In this document: piece by piece, positions 8,828 through 19,485 of the stretch
Numbering within the stretch: the first letter of the stretch is position 1
Layout: the number at the start of each line of letters is the position of its first letter
Source of the DNA: Diaphorobacter sp. HDW4A
GTDB taxonomy: Bacteria; Pseudomonadota; Gammaproteobacteria; Burkholderiales; Burkholderiaceae_C
Direction of reading: 5' to 3'
Length of the DNA: 64,000 nucleotides
NCBI RefSeq assembly: GCF_011305995.1
Contig: NZ_CP049910.1
Span: forward strand, 6,338,501 to 6,402,500
Position numbers and translations under genes: made by a program
Notes under the pieces: model-generated
Databases searched by the model: none
What the model saw: only the letters and a program-made list of their open reading frames with translations
Told to the model about the DNA's origin: nothing

Positions 8828-10393
8828 TCAGTCTCCGGCCGACTTGCCCGGTTTCTTGCTGACGATTTCGGGCAGCGAGGTGACGCTCGAATTCACGTTC
8901 ACGCTGCGTGCGATGCGCACGTAGGGCCCGTTGAAGCGGCACACCACCTTGTCGCGGAAGGCCGATTCGACGAAGGTCCAGGTCATCTCGAAGGTGCGTG
9001 AATCCGTCCATTCGCCGGTCGCGACCACGCGCATGTTGTCGGGCTGGTACTCGTGGTGCAGCTTGTTGCCGGTGATGGTGGTCGAGCCTTCCACCGCCTT
9101 GCCGATGCCGCATTGCACGACATGCGTGCCGCGATCGTCGTCCATGGTGAAGCGGCACTGGCCTTCGCTGAAATCGAACTTCACCGTACGGATCTTCTCC
9201 GCGTTGTCGGCAAATTCGTAGGAACGGCCTGAGATGGTCTCGGCCAGTGGCGATTGCGTGGCGCGTGGCGCGGGCAGCAGCTGCAGGTGCTTCAGACGCG
9301 ACGAGAGCTTGGCGTTCGCTGCGGGCTTTTCGGCCTTCTCGAATGCCTTGGGGAAATGCTTGTAGACCGCCTTGGCGAGGAAGCCCGCGCCCGATGGGTT
9401 GGCGCAGTTCATCGCGATGACGGCATTGTGCTCGGGGAACACCATCGCGTACTGGCCGAACAGGCCGTCGGCCAGATAGACACCGTTCGGGCCCAGCCAC
9501 CACTGATAGCCATACTGGCCAGGCGTGTGCGGCTGCTGCACGGACTTGACCCATTCGGCGGGCAGCAGCTGCTTGCCGTTCCATTGGCCATTCTGCGCGT
9601 GCAGGATGCCGAGCTTGAGGGCGTCCACCGTCTTCCACGACAGGCCGTTCGCGCCGGGTGAGATGCCTTCGGGGCCGACGTCCCATTCGTAGCCGGTGAT
9701 GCCGAGCGGCTCGAAGAAGCGTGTCTTCAGATAGTCTGCCGTGGACTGGCCCGTGGTCTTGGTGATGATGGCCGAGAGCATGTAGGTCGCGGCGCTGGTG
9801 TAGACGAACTTGGTGCCGGGTTCGAACTTCACCGGAATCTTGAAGAACTCGGCGATCCAGCTGGTCTTGATCGGGCGCCAGACCGAGCCCGATGTCATCT
9901 TCTCGTGGCCGGTGCGCATGCTCAGCAGATCGCGCACGGTCATCGCGGCAAGATTTGCGCTCACGTCGGCAGGCAGATGTTCGGGGAAGAACGAGACGAC
10001 CTTGTCGTCGAGTTTGAAGCGCCCCTCGGCAATCGCCATGCCCACCGCGCTGGCGGTGACGCTCTTGGTGAGCGAATGCGTCATGTGGATGCGCTCGGGG
10101 CCATAGGGCTCCCACCAGCCTTCGGCCAGCACATGGCCGCTGCGCCAGAGCATGAAGCCATGCATCTCGTAGGCGTTGCGCTCGACCTCGTCGAGAAAAT
10201 CCATGATTGCGGCGGATGACACGCCTTGCGATTCAGGCGTCGCGCGCCGCAGGCCATCGATAGGCATGGCGAGCGGCGTCGTCGCGGCAGTGCGGGCCAG
10301 CGCGCCACCAGCCGAAATGGCCGCAGCGCCGCCCAGCGACAGCCGCAGCAGGCCGCGTCGCGAGAGTTCGAGGGAAGGGGATGTGTTCGGCAT
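8828..10393 (-). CDS. Exported serine hydrolase (class C beta-lactamase-like)
   Basis: A 521-residue protein with a twin-arginine signal (SRRGLLRLSLGGAAAISAGGALA), so it is probably exported folded by Tat. The beta-lactamase/transpeptidase fold is shown by S107-L-T-K110 (SxxK nucleophile motif in THSLTKS) and a Tyr motif in VYTSAATY. A C-terminal domain of about 120 residues follows the catalytic part. Relatives include esterases and 6-aminohexanoate-dimer hydrolase (NylB)-type enzymes, so beta-lactam hydrolysis should not be assumed. An unusually palindromic region lies just upstream (10414-10474). Confidence 0.85.
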   Translation of the reverse strand: MPNTSPSLELSRRGLLRLSLGGAAAISAGGALARTAATTPLAMPIDGLRRATPESQGVSSAAIMDFLDEVERNAYEMHGFMLWRSGHVLAEGWWEPYGPERIHMTHSLTKSVTASAVGMAIAEGRFKLDDKVVSFFPEHLPADVSANLAAMTVRDLLSMRTGHEKMTSGSVWRPIKTSWIAEFFKIPVKFEPGTKFVYTSAATYMLSAIITKTTGQSTADYLKTRFFEPLGITGYEWDVGPEGISPGANGLSWKTVDALKLGILHAQNGQWNGKQLLPAEWVKSVQQPHTPGQYGYQWWLGPNGVYLADGLFGQYAMVFPEHNAVIAMNCANPSGAGFLAKAVYKHFPKAFEKAEKPAANAKLSSRLKHLQLLPAPRATQSPLAETISGRSYEFADNAEKIRTVKFDFSEGQCRFTMDDDRGTHVVQCGIGKAVEGSTTITGNKLHHEYQPDNMRVVATGEWTDSRTFEMTWTFVESAFRDKVVCRFNGPYVRIARSVNVNSSVTSLPEIVSKKPGKSAGD

Positions 10394-10413
10394 GAAGGTC
10401 TCCTGTGCTTGTT

Positions 10414-10474
10414 GTTGATTGAACTGTCGCGACAGATTCTGGGTGGCGAATCTGTCATTCGGCTGTCAATCAAC
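10414..10474. promoter_or_regulatory. Nested inverted repeats upstream of the serine hydrolase gene
   Basis: Three symmetric elements are packed into 61 bp. GTTGATTGA (10414-10422) pairs with TCAATCAAC (10466-10474). CTGTCGCGACAG (10424-10435) is a perfect 12-bp palindrome of the type bound by TetR-family repressors. GACAGATTC (10431-10439) pairs with GAATCTGTC (10448-10456). They lie 21-81 bp before the minus-strand start at 10393, as expected for an operator. Confidence 0.5.
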
Positions 10475-10501
10475 GTGCAGGATTCCTTGCAGTGGAATGC
10501 C

Positions 10502-11995
10502 TCAAAGATATCTGCGATATCCGCCATATCCGCGTCTGCGTCGACCGATCAGCCACCACAGCACGAGCACCGTCAGCAGCGCCACCACGCCGAGCGTCGG
10601 CGCAATGAAAGGCTGCAGCCGTGCAAGCGCTGGTTGCGGACCGCCTTGGCGAGCGTGCTGCACATCGGCTGCCGACACCGTGCCCGTTGTGGCCGGGCCG
10701 TAGTGCTGCAGCACATGGTTGGCGATGGCGGCGATCTGTTCGTTGGTGAGCGGATCAACGTAGGATTTTTCATCGAAGCGCGGCATCAACACCTCTTTGC
10801 CGCCCGCATTGCGCTGCACGCCGAAGAGCATGGCGGCGATGAGGTTGTCCGGTCTGCCGAGGCCTGTTGCGGTGTTGTGGAACAGCGAGGGATAGGCCTG
10901 ATCGGGCGTGCCCGAACCCGATGCCTGATGGCAGCTCGCGCAGTAGGCGCTGAAGAGCGCGCGGCCCGAGGTGACTGCCTCGACGCTGTCTTGCGGCCTG
11001 CTCCCGCGCAGTGAAGGTTCGTCGCTGTAGGCCGTGCCGTGGGCATGTGCGGCAGTGCTGAGGTTGGCGTCCTCGGTGTCGCGGATCGGCGGTAATGTTT
11101 TGAGGTAGACGGCCATTGCGCGCAGGTCCGCCTCGGGCAGAAACTGCAGGCTGTTCTCCACGGCCTCTGCCATGCCGCCTGCGGCCTGACCCTTGCCCTC
11201 GGCGCGGCCGGTGCGCAGGTACTGCACGAGTTCGTCCACGCTCCATGCGCCGATGCCGCTGATGGGGTCCGACGTGATGTTGGGCGCATACCAGGGGCCG
11301 AGCTGGGAGCCCGCGAACGCGCGCGACTTGTCGGCCGCCATCAATGTGTTGCGCGGCGTGTGGCAGGCAGCACAGTGCTCCAGCGCCTCGGTCAGGTAAG
11401 CGCCGCGATTCCATTCGGGGCTTTGCTTGGGATCGGGGGTGAAGCGCTTGGCGTCGAGAAAGAGCGCGTTCCACGCCAGCATGCTCATGCGGAGGTTGAA
11501 GGGAAACGGTAACTGTGTCACCTGCGCCGACTGCTCCACGGCCGGCACGCCGTGCTGCAGATAGGCATGCAGCGCGTGCATGTCCTCGTCGGTCATCAGC
11601 GTGTACGAGTCATACGGCATCGCGGGGTAGAGACGGGCTCCGTCTTTGCGCTTGCCCTCGCGCAGTGCGCGCGCCAGATCGGCCTCGGAATAGTCGCCGA
11701 TGCCGTGCTGTTTCGACGGCGTGATGTTGGTCGAGACGATGGCGCCAAGCGGCGATTGCATCACGTAGTTGCCCGCAAACGGCTTGCCCCCAGGCATTGT
11801 GTGGCAGCCCGCACAGTCGCCTGCGAGCGCGACCATGCGGCCTCTTTCGATGAGTTGTGCGGTCTCCTTGGGCAGGGCCGCGAGTTGTGCGGCGCTTGGT
11901 TGCGGCGTTGTGGGCTGCTCCGTCTGGGCGAAGGCCCCATTGGCCAGCAGCAGACAGCACAGCAGGAGTTGGCGGGGGGCGCGGCGCATGGTCAT
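10502..11995 (-). CDS. Tri-haem membrane cytochrome c subunit of a sugar/alcohol dehydrogenase
   Basis: A 497-residue precursor with a signal peptide (LLLCCLLLANGAFAQ), three CxxCH motifs (CAGCH, CAACH, CASCH) and a C-terminal membrane helix followed by arginines. This is the layout of the cytochrome subunit of gluconate, sorbitol, fructose and alcohol dehydrogenases, which passes electrons from the flavin subunit to ubiquinone. The start at 11995 is supported by an ATGA overlap with the reconstructed end of the GMC gene (TGA at 11994-11992). That overlap shows coupling to the larger subunit. Confidence 0.9.
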   Translation of the reverse strand: MTMRRAPRQLLLCCLLLANGAFAQTEQPTTPQPSAAQLAALPKETAQLIERGRMVALAGDCAGCHTMPGGKPFAGNYVMQSPLGAIVSTNITPSKQHGIGDYSEADLARALREGKRKDGARLYPAMPYDSYTLMTDEDMHALHAYLQHGVPAVEQSAQVTQLPFPFNLRMSMLAWNALFLDAKRFTPDPKQSPEWNRGAYLTEALEHCAACHTPRNTLMAADKSRAFAGSQLGPWYAPNITSDPISGIGAWSVDELVQYLRTGRAEGKGQAAGGMAEAVENSLQFLPEADLRAMAVYLKTLPPIRDTEDANLSTAAHAHGTAYSDEPSLRGSRPQDSVEAVTSGRALFSAYCASCHQASGSGTPDQAYPSLFHNTATGLGRPDNLIAAMLFGVQRNAGGKEVLMPRFDEKSYVDPLTNEQIAAIANHVLQHYGPATTGTVSAADVQHARQGGPQPALARLQPFIAPTLGVVALLTVLVLWWLIGRRRRGYGGYRRYL

Positions 11996-13647
11996 CCCCC
12001 CTTGCCCAGGACTTTGTGGATGGCGTCGGCCGACTTGATGCCGAGTGCGGCCATGGTGAGTGTGGAGTTCACCACGCTGGCCGAGGCCATCGGCCCGCCG
12101 CCGGGAAGCCAGAGATTGCCGTGGTCTCACGCGCGGCAGTCACCATTGACGACCGAGTCCTGCGCGCTCGCGCCCATGATGGTGCCGCCCATGATGTGGT
12201 TGTTGGCGTTGAGCGAGGTGGTGATGACGAACTCGGTCGCCTTGAACAGCGAGCCGATGTGCACGAGTTGCTTTTTCGATGCCTCATACCCCTTGCGTAC
12301 ATAGTCGCCCACGTCGTAGTAGACATCGGGGCAGGGCAAGCCGTGCGGGTCTTTGCGCGTGGGGCTGAGCGTCACGCGGTTGTTGGGATCGGGCAGGGGC
12401 TCGAGGCTGATCGAGAGGTCTATGCCGTGCGAAGAACGACGGCGGATCTCGGCGTCGAGCTCCTTGCCTGTCAGGCCCTTTGCAAGCGCCTGCTGCGTAG
12501 CCGCCGTCACGCGCGAGATGTTGTTCAGGATGATCTTGGTGGCCGAATACTGGCGGCGGAAATCGCCATCGCGCGGCCCCATCATGCAGCTGCTCTGCGC
12601 CGGCCCCCGGCCAATCCACAGCGGTTCACTGGCGAGAAAATTGCAGTGGAATCCGGAGTGGTCCATCATGTTGCGCCCCACCTGATCGGAGCTGTTGGCA
12701 ATACCCTTGGGATTTCTGTCATTGGCCGCGATCAGCAGCAGGCGCGGTGTTTCGAGGGCGTTGCACGCCAGCACGAACTGCCTGCCTTCGGCCTTGTGCG
12801 AGACGTGGTCACGGTCGTACCAGTGCACGGCGGTCACGCGGTTGTTGGCGTCGGTGTCAATGCGGTAGACCACGGCTTCAGCGATCACTTTCGCGCCCTT
12901 GGCTTCGGCCGACTGCACATGGTGGATGCCGTTGTACATCGCACCGATCGGGCAGATCGGCTGGCAGTTGTTGTTGCCGCAGCAGGTCGGCCTGCCGCGC
13001 CATGGTCGTGTGCTGCGGCCCTGCGGAATCGGCACGCTGCGGTAGCCATGCGGGTTCACCACTTCGGCCACACGCGTGTCGGCGTAGCCCCAGGGCACCA
13101 TGTCCATCGGGTAGGGTTTGCTGCGCTCGCGCGGCGACTGCTGGGCCGCATCGTTGGGGCCCGCCACGCCCATCTCCTCCTCGGCGCGGCAGTAAAAGGG
13201 CTCGATCTCGTCGTAGCCAATGGGCCAGTCGCGCCCCACGCCGTAAGTGCTTTGCATCTTGAAATCCACCGGCAGATGCCGCCAGCACGACGCCGCCCAG
13301 TGCCAGGTCGTTCCGCCCACCACCTTCAGATAGCCTTGCTGAAAGCCCTTGCCGTCTGGCCCGTTCAGGCCCACGTAGTTGTTGGGCGGCCAATACAGCG
13401 GCGCTGGTGCCATGGGCGATTGCGGGTACAGGCCCTGATAGTCCGATCCCGTTCGGTTGGCGAACGGCATGTTGCGCCAGTTCTCTACCGCCTGCGCGCG
13501 CTGGATGCGCGGGCCCGCGTCCAGCATCAGCACCGCGTGGCCCGCGCCCGCGAGCTGGTCGGCCATGAGCGCGCCTACGACGCCGGTGCCAACGATGATG
13601 ACGTCGGCCTTGGCATCGCCGTTGTTGTGGATGACGGGAGCGTTCAT
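11992..13647 (-). pseudogene. GMC-type FAD dehydrogenase large subunit, interrupted by an in-frame TGA
   Basis: The flavoprotein subunit of the three-part dehydrogenase. It starts at 13647 (MNAPVIHN) with the FAD-binding motif VIIVGTGVVG and reads to HIMGGTIMG, the conserved C-terminal His motif. A TGA at 12129-12127 then stops the frame after 506 residues. Read through, the same frame continues for 44 residues (DHGNLWLPGGG, then NSTLTMAALGIKSAD) to a TGA at 11994-11992, which overlaps the cytochrome start. Those 44 residues are the conserved GMC_oxred_C end, so the TGA is a nonsense codon inside a once intact gene, or a sequence error. It could arise from TGG or CGA by one change. Confidence 0.8.
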
Positions 13648-13684
13648 GTCGGATGGCCGTGGTGTGTTGAGGGCATTTGAATGA

Positions 13685-14260
13685 CTAGACTGCGGGCGGT
13701 TTCTGCGTCCACCACAGCGGACCATTCAGGCAGTAGGTGGGCACGGGCAGCGCGTCCTGCACGGTGCTGTACATCAGCGCCTCGCGGTAGGCCACCACCT
13801 GGGATTGTTTGGGGCCGACGACGGTGCCCGTATACCAGACCGCGTTGATCTCAAGCGCGTGATGCTTCAGACCAGCGAGTTCGGCGGCAGCGATCAAGGC
13901 GCGTGCATCCTGCGCGTCATTGGTGAGTTTCACCAGTTCGGCCACATGCGGCGCAAAGCTCGCCGACAGGCTGTTGCCCGCATTCAGAATGCGCCGCGCG
14001 GTGACGTGCGACAACTCGCTGTGCCCGGTGAGCTTGCGCGAGAAGTTGAGGAAGGAAATGACTTCGGCCGACGGGGCTGGAGTGGGCTCTTTGCTGCCCG
14101 GCGTCTGGGCGATGGCGGTGGGGAGCCATTGGCGGGCGGCAAGGAGGGCTGAGATGCCCGTAACGCTCAGCAGCACCTGCCTGCGTTGTAGAGACGGGCC
14201 GATGTGCGCGAGCGCTGAAATGCGGGACTTTTTTTGCTCTTGGCGTGACGTGGGTTGCAT
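13685..14260 (-). CDS. Small (gamma) subunit of membrane FAD dehydrogenase
   Basis: A 191-residue protein resembling the sorbitol/fructose/gluconate dehydrogenase small subunit. It has a twin-arginine-like signal (LQRRQVLLSVTGISALLAA) and a compact helical domain ending in PVPTYCLNGPLWWTQKPP. Small subunits of this type escort the folded flavoprotein through Tat. It is first in the operon: small subunit, GMC subunit, cytochrome. Similarity is at the level of family layout and C-terminal motif, so the substrate is open. Confidence 0.75.
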   Translation of the reverse strand: MQPTSRQEQKKSRISALAHIGPSLQRRQVLLSVTGISALLAARQWLPTAIAQTPGSKEPTPAPSAEVISFLNFSRKLTGHSELSHVTARRILNAGNSLSASFAPHVAELVKLTNDAQDARALIAAAELAGLKHHALEINAVWYTGTVVGPKQSQVVAYREALMYSTVQDALPVPTYCLNGPLWWTQKPPAV

Positions 14261-14410
14261 GACTGCTTCCTGTTTCCGAGCTCACTGGGAGCAGTCTGCC
14301 ACGTTGATCTTTCAAGTTGAGAAGGATGCCTGTAAGCCGGAAGGACGTGCTGTCGTCAGCAAAGATGCGGGTTGGTGCGTCGAGACGAGCAAGGCGTTAT
14401 CAACGCCCAT

Positions 14411-14437
14411 GAAAAAGCCCTGCTCGAAGGCAGGGCT
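14411..14437 (-). terminator. Rho-independent terminator of ftsY
   Basis: A perfect 8-bp stem (14416-14423 with 14430-14437, AGCCCTGC/GCAGGGCT) with a 6-nt loop. On the minus strand it is followed by TTTTTC. It lies about 25 nt after the ftsY stop codon. Confidence 0.8.
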
Positions 14438-14462
14438 GATTCATGGGGGCGTTCGATCAGAC

Positions 14463-15620
<1,158 letters not shown>

Positions 15621-15649
15621 TGTCGGGTACTTAGAATCCTATCCATTCT

Positions 15650-17116
15650 ATGAAACAAGCCATTTCCATTCTTGGCCTGCTGGCCTGTGCGCATGTCGCG
15701 GCGTTTGCCGACACGTCCGCCAACCCTGCTTCCAACCAGCCTATGCCCGCCGCCGCGGCTGTGAAACCCGAAGCCACGACGGCCGATGGGGCGCAGCTGT
15801 TCACGCTGAAAAATGGCATGCAGTTGATCGTCAAACCTGACAAGCGCGCGCCCACGGCGGTGCACATGGTCTGGGTGCGCGTGGGCGCGATGGATGAGGT
15901 GGACGGCACGACGGGCGTGGCCCACGCATTGGAACACATGATGTTCAAGGGCACGGCGAAGATTGCACCGGGTCAGTTCTCCAAACGTGTGGCGGCGCTC
16001 GGCGGGCAGGAAAACGCCTTCACCACGCGCGACTACACCGGCTACTACCAGCAGATTCCATCGAGCCGCCTGAAGGACGTGATGGAGCTCGAATCCGACC
16101 GTTTCGCCAACAACCAGTGGCCCGACGAGGAGTTCAAGAAGGAGATCGAGGTCATCAAGGAAGAGCGCCGCATGCGCACCGAAGACCAGCCGCGCTCGGC
16201 GTTGTTCGAACAGTTGAACGCGGCGACCTTCATCGCGTCGCCGTACCGCCGCCCCGTGGTCGGCTGGATGAGCGATCTCGATTCGATGACGCCGCAGGAC
16301 GTGCGCGATTTCCACAAGGCCTGGTATGTGCCGCAGAACGCCGCCGTGGTGGTGGCGGGCGATGTCGATATTGCCAAAGTGCTGGCGCTCGCCGAGCAGA
16401 CCTACGGCCAGATTCCGCAGGGCGCCGTGCCTACGCGCAAGCCACGCACCGAGCCTGTGCAGAAGGGCATTCGCCGCATCGATTTCAAGGCGCCTGCCGA
16501 TCAGGCCTTCATTGCAATGTCGTTCCGCGCGCCGAGCCTGCGCCGCGTGGACCAGCTCACCGACGAGGACCGCGATGCGCTCTCGCTGCTGATGCTCTCG
16601 GCGGTGCTCAGCGGCTATGACGGTGCACGCCTCGACCGCGCGCTCACCCAGGGTGCGGACCGCGTGGCCGACAGCGCGAGCAGCTCGGCCTCGATCATCG
16701 GACGCGGCCCGGGCAACTTCATCCTGACCGGCGTGCCCGCACCGGGCAAGACGGTCAAGCAGGTCGAAGACGCACTGCGCGCGCAGATCGCCCGCGTGGC
16801 CAAGGACGGCGTGAGCGAATCGGAACTGGCGCGCGTGAAGGCGCAGTGGACGGCATCGACCGTGTACGAGCGCGACTCGCTGTTTGGCCAGGCCAACGAC
16901 CTTGGCGGCAACTGGGCGGAGAGCTTTCCGCTTGATGCCGACGACCAGATCCTCAAGCTGCTGCGCAATGTCACGCCGGACCATGTGAAGTCGGTGGCGC
17001 AGCGCTACTTTGGCGACGACCAGCTCAACGTCGGCACGCTGCTGCCCCAGCCCGTAGCACCGGGAGCCAAGCGCCCCGCCGTCCAGCAGGGCGCTGGCAG
17101 CGACCGCATGCATTGA
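15650..17116 (+). CDS. M16 family zinc peptidase (active-type)
   Basis: A 488-residue periplasmic pitrilysin-family peptidase with an N-terminal signal peptide (MKQAISILGLLACAHVAAFA). The inverted zinc motif is intact: H92-A-L-E95-H96, with a downstream Glu near 171 in VIKEERR as the third ligand. Both halves of the M16 fold follow. It is directly upstream of a second M16-like gene that lacks these residues. Such pairs usually form an active/inactive heterodimer. Confidence 0.93.
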   Translation: MKQAISILGLLACAHVAAFADTSANPASNQPMPAAAAVKPEATTADGAQLFTLKNGMQLIVKPDKRAPTAVHMVWVRVGAMDEVDGTTGVAHALEHMMFKGTAKIAPGQFSKRVAALGGQENAFTTRDYTGYYQQIPSSRLKDVMELESDRFANNQWPDEEFKKEIEVIKEERRMRTEDQPRSALFEQLNAATFIASPYRRPVVGWMSDLDSMTPQDVRDFHKAWYVPQNAAVVVAGDVDIAKVLALAEQTYGQIPQGAVPTRKPRTEPVQKGIRRIDFKAPADQAFIAMSFRAPSLRRVDQLTDEDRDALSLLMLSAVLSGYDGARLDRALTQGADRVADSASSSASIIGRGPGNFILTGVPAPGKTVKQVEDALRAQIARVAKDGVSESELARVKAQWTASTVYERDSLFGQANDLGGNWAESFPLDADDQILKLLRNVTPDHVKSVAQRYFGDDQLNVGTLLPQPVAPGAKRPAVQQGAGSDRMH

Positions 17117-17160
17117 TTGATGGCCGCCCGACGGGCACATCCAGGAAACGGATTGAAGAT

Positions 17161-18534
17161 ATGTTGATGACGAAGAAAAAGAACTTCAGAAAAATGACCG
17201 TTCGCGCGGGCCTGCTGGGCGCGAGCATGGCGATGTTTGCGCATTCGGCATGGGCGCTGTTGCCCATCCAGCATTGGACCGAGGCCAACGGCGCACGCGT
17301 GTGGCTGGTGGAAAGCCCGGCGATTCCGATGGTCGATGTGCAGATCGATTTTGATGCCGGTGCGCGTCGCGATCCTGTGCCGCAGATCGGTCTGGCCAGC
17401 GCCGCAGCGGGCATGAGCTCCAAGGGCGTGCGCGCCGGAGCGGGCGGCAAGGAAGCGGCGCTCGATGAGAACGCGCTCGGCGAGGCCTGGGCTGATCTTG
17501 GCGCGAGCTTCGACGCGAGCGCCGAGCGCGACGCCTTTGTGTATTCGATGCGCTCGCTCACCGATTCTGAACTGCTGGCCAAGGCCACGAATCTGGCTGC
17601 GCGCCAGATCGGCGAGCCGAGCTTTCCGCAAAACGTCTGGCAGCGCGAGCGCTCGCGCTGGGAAGCCGGACTCAAGGAGGCCGCGACCAAGCCCGGCACC
17701 GTGGCGAGCAAGGCATTTGCGGCCGATGTCTACGGCAAGCATCCTTACGGATACCAGACCACAGCCGAATCGCTGCAGCGCATCAACGCGAGCGATCTGC
17801 AGGCGTTTCACAAGCGCTATGTGCAGACCTGCGGCGCGCGCGTGAGCATCGTCGGCGCGCTCGACAAGGCGCAGGCCCAGCGATTGGTGAACAAGCTGCT
17901 CTCGCGCCTGCCCGCCAAGACAGCGGGCGACTGCACCAAGCTGCCCGAGGTGCCGCCAGTGCAGCCGCTCACCAAGGCCACCGAGCAGAACATTGCCTTC
18001 CAATCCGCACAGGCGCACGTGGTCATCGGCCAGCCCGGCATCAAGCGCGACAACCCGGACTTTCTCGCGATTCTGGTGGGCAACCACATTCTGGGCGGTG
18101 GCGGCTTCACCTCTCGCCTGACGCAGGAGGTGCGCGAAAAGCGCGGCTTGAGCTACAGCGTGGGCAGCGGCTTCTCGCCGGGGCTGGATGCCGGCGCGTT
18201 CGTTGTCGGCCTGCAGACGCGGCCCGACCAGGCAGCGGAAGCGGTCAAGGTCTCACGCGACGTGGTCAAGCAATTTGTCGAGGAAGGTCCGACTGAGGAA
18301 GAGCTGCGCGCCGCCAAGGACAACCTGATCGGCGGTTTTGCGCTGCGCATCGACAGCAATCGCAAGCTGCTTGGCAACGTGGCGAATATCGCCTCGAACA
18401 ACCTGCCGCTTGACTATCTGGATCACTGGACGGACCGCGTCGAGGCGCTCAGCGCCAAGGACATCCGTGACGCATTCCAGCGCATGGTGCAACCGGACCG
18501 CATGGTCACTGTGGTGGTAGGAGGAAAACAATGA
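17161..18534 (+). CDS. M16 family peptidase-like protein (inactive-type partner)
   Basis: A 457-residue exported protein of the M16 fold with a signal peptide ending in MFAHSAWA. Where an active enzyme has HxxEH it reads GLASAAAGMSSKG, so both zinc histidines and the catalytic Glu are absent. The C-terminal half keeps the family's R-Y-like segment (LTQEVREKRGLSYSVGSGF). It probably pairs with the active peptidase encoded 45 nt upstream. The start at 17161 is chosen for its signal peptide; an earlier TTG at 17113 is less likely. Its stop overlaps the rsmD start (ATGA). Confidence 0.9.
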   Translation: MLMTKKKNFRKMTVRAGLLGASMAMFAHSAWALLPIQHWTEANGARVWLVESPAIPMVDVQIDFDAGARRDPVPQIGLASAAAGMSSKGVRAGAGGKEAALDENALGEAWADLGASFDASAERDAFVYSMRSLTDSELLAKATNLAARQIGEPSFPQNVWQRERSRWEAGLKEAATKPGTVASKAFAADVYGKHPYGYQTTAESLQRINASDLQAFHKRYVQTCGARVSIVGALDKAQAQRLVNKLLSRLPAKTAGDCTKLPEVPPVQPLTKATEQNIAFQSAQAHVVIGQPGIKRDNPDFLAILVGNHILGGGGFTSRLTQEVREKRGLSYSVGSGFSPGLDAGAFVVGLQTRPDQAAEAVKVSRDVVKQFVEEGPTEEELRAAKDNLIGGFALRIDSNRKLLGNVANIASNNLPLDYLDHWTDRVEALSAKDIRDAFQRMVQPDRMVTVVVGGKQ

Positions 18535-19166
18535 GACCGCGTTCAACCATGCTGAGTGAAGCAGCGAAGAAAAAGGCAGCCGCCGCAAAAAAACCAACAC
18601 CTGCTGCTGCGCGTGGCGCAGGCGAGGTGCGCATCGTGGGCGGCCAGTGGAAGCGCACCCGCCTGCCGGTGATCGACCGTCCGGGCCTGCGTCCCACGCC
18701 TGACCGCGTGCGAGAGACCTTGTTCAACTGGTTGGGGCAGGACCTCACGGGCTGGCAATGCATGGATGTGTTTTCGGGGACAGGCGCGCTCGGCTTCGAG
18801 GCTGCATCGCGCGGTGCGACCCAAGTGCTGATGAACGAGGCTGACATGGGACTGGTCACGCAGCTCAAGAGCATTGCGGCCAAGCTCAAGGCGGACAACG
18901 TCCGCGTATTGCGGGGGGACGGGGTGGCTGCGATCAAGCAGTGTGCTTCGGGCAGCATGCATTTGGTGTTGTTGGATCCACCGTTTGAAAGTGCTTTGTT
19001 CAAGCCTGCGTTGGAGGCGGCTGCCAAGGCTGTGGCCGTTGATGGGTTTGTTTATTTGGAGGCTCCTCGGGAGTGGGGTGAAGAAGAGGTTCTTTCTTTT
19101 GGGTTGGAGCGGTTTCGCTTTTTGAAGGCGGGGGCTGTTTACGCGCATCTTTTGCGTCGCGTTTGA
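18531..19166 (+). CDS. rsmD: 16S rRNA (guanine966-N2)-methyltransferase RsmD
   Basis: A 211-residue SAM-dependent methyltransferase for G966 of 16S rRNA. Visible motifs are RIVGGQWKR and RPTPDRVRETLFNWL, the SAM-binding MDVFSGTGALGFEAASRGA and the catalytic LLDPPF. The start overlaps the preceding peptidase stop by 4 bp (ATGA), so it ends that operon. The 3' third of the gene (from about 18930) uses markedly more T-ending codons (GTT, TTG, GGG/GTT runs) than the rest, next to a repeat element. Confidence 0.95.
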   Translation: MRPRSTMLSEAAKKKAAAAKKPTPAAARGAGEVRIVGGQWKRTRLPVIDRPGLRPTPDRVRETLFNWLGQDLTGWQCMDVFSGTGALGFEAASRGATQVLMNEADMGLVTQLKSIAAKLKADNVRVLRGDGVAAIKQCASGSMHLVLLDPPFESALFKPALEAAAKAVAVDGFVYLEAPREWGEEEVLSFGLERFRFLKAGAVYAHLLRRV

Positions 19167-19179
19167 TTTTTGGCCTCTG

Positions 19180-19445
19180 CTGTTTGGTTGAGGGTGGGGG
19201 CTGGGAGTTCCGCCCGGCGGCGGAGTCACCTTTTGCTTGCGCGCAAAAGGTAACCCAAAACGCGCTTTTCAATACCCGCGGCAGAACTCGCTTTGCGCTT
19301 CGCGCGCCGCTCGGACAACCGCCGCGAGTTCCGCCGGATGACTTTCAAGCGCGTTTTTGATTACTTTTTGCGCGCAAGCAAAAAGTGATTGCCCCGCCGG
19401 GGGGGCAGTCCCGGCCTCCGTAAGCAACGCCCCAGCAGAAGCAAG
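19180..19445. repeat. Palindromic intergenic element A between convergent genes
   Basis: The 319-bp gap between rsmD and the thiolase gene is filled by this element; no gene is seen. Each end carries a small hairpin: CCTTTTGC/GCAAAAGG at 19229-19250 and CTTTTTGC/GCAAAAAG at 19364-19385. The left end (from about 19204) is nearly identical to the reverse complement of the right end of the element at 25812-26345. The right end matches the reverse complement of that element's left end. It may act as a bidirectional terminator or be a MITE/REPIN-like mobile repeat. Confidence 0.7.
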
Positions 19446-19485
19446 AAAAGTCAGCTCAACAAAACCGGGGAGAGGGTAGCCACCC

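Noticed and set aside
12127..12129. Selenocysteine at the GMC in-frame TGA
   Set aside because: GMC dehydrogenases are not known selenoproteins, and no hairpin-like SECIS is evident just after the codon.
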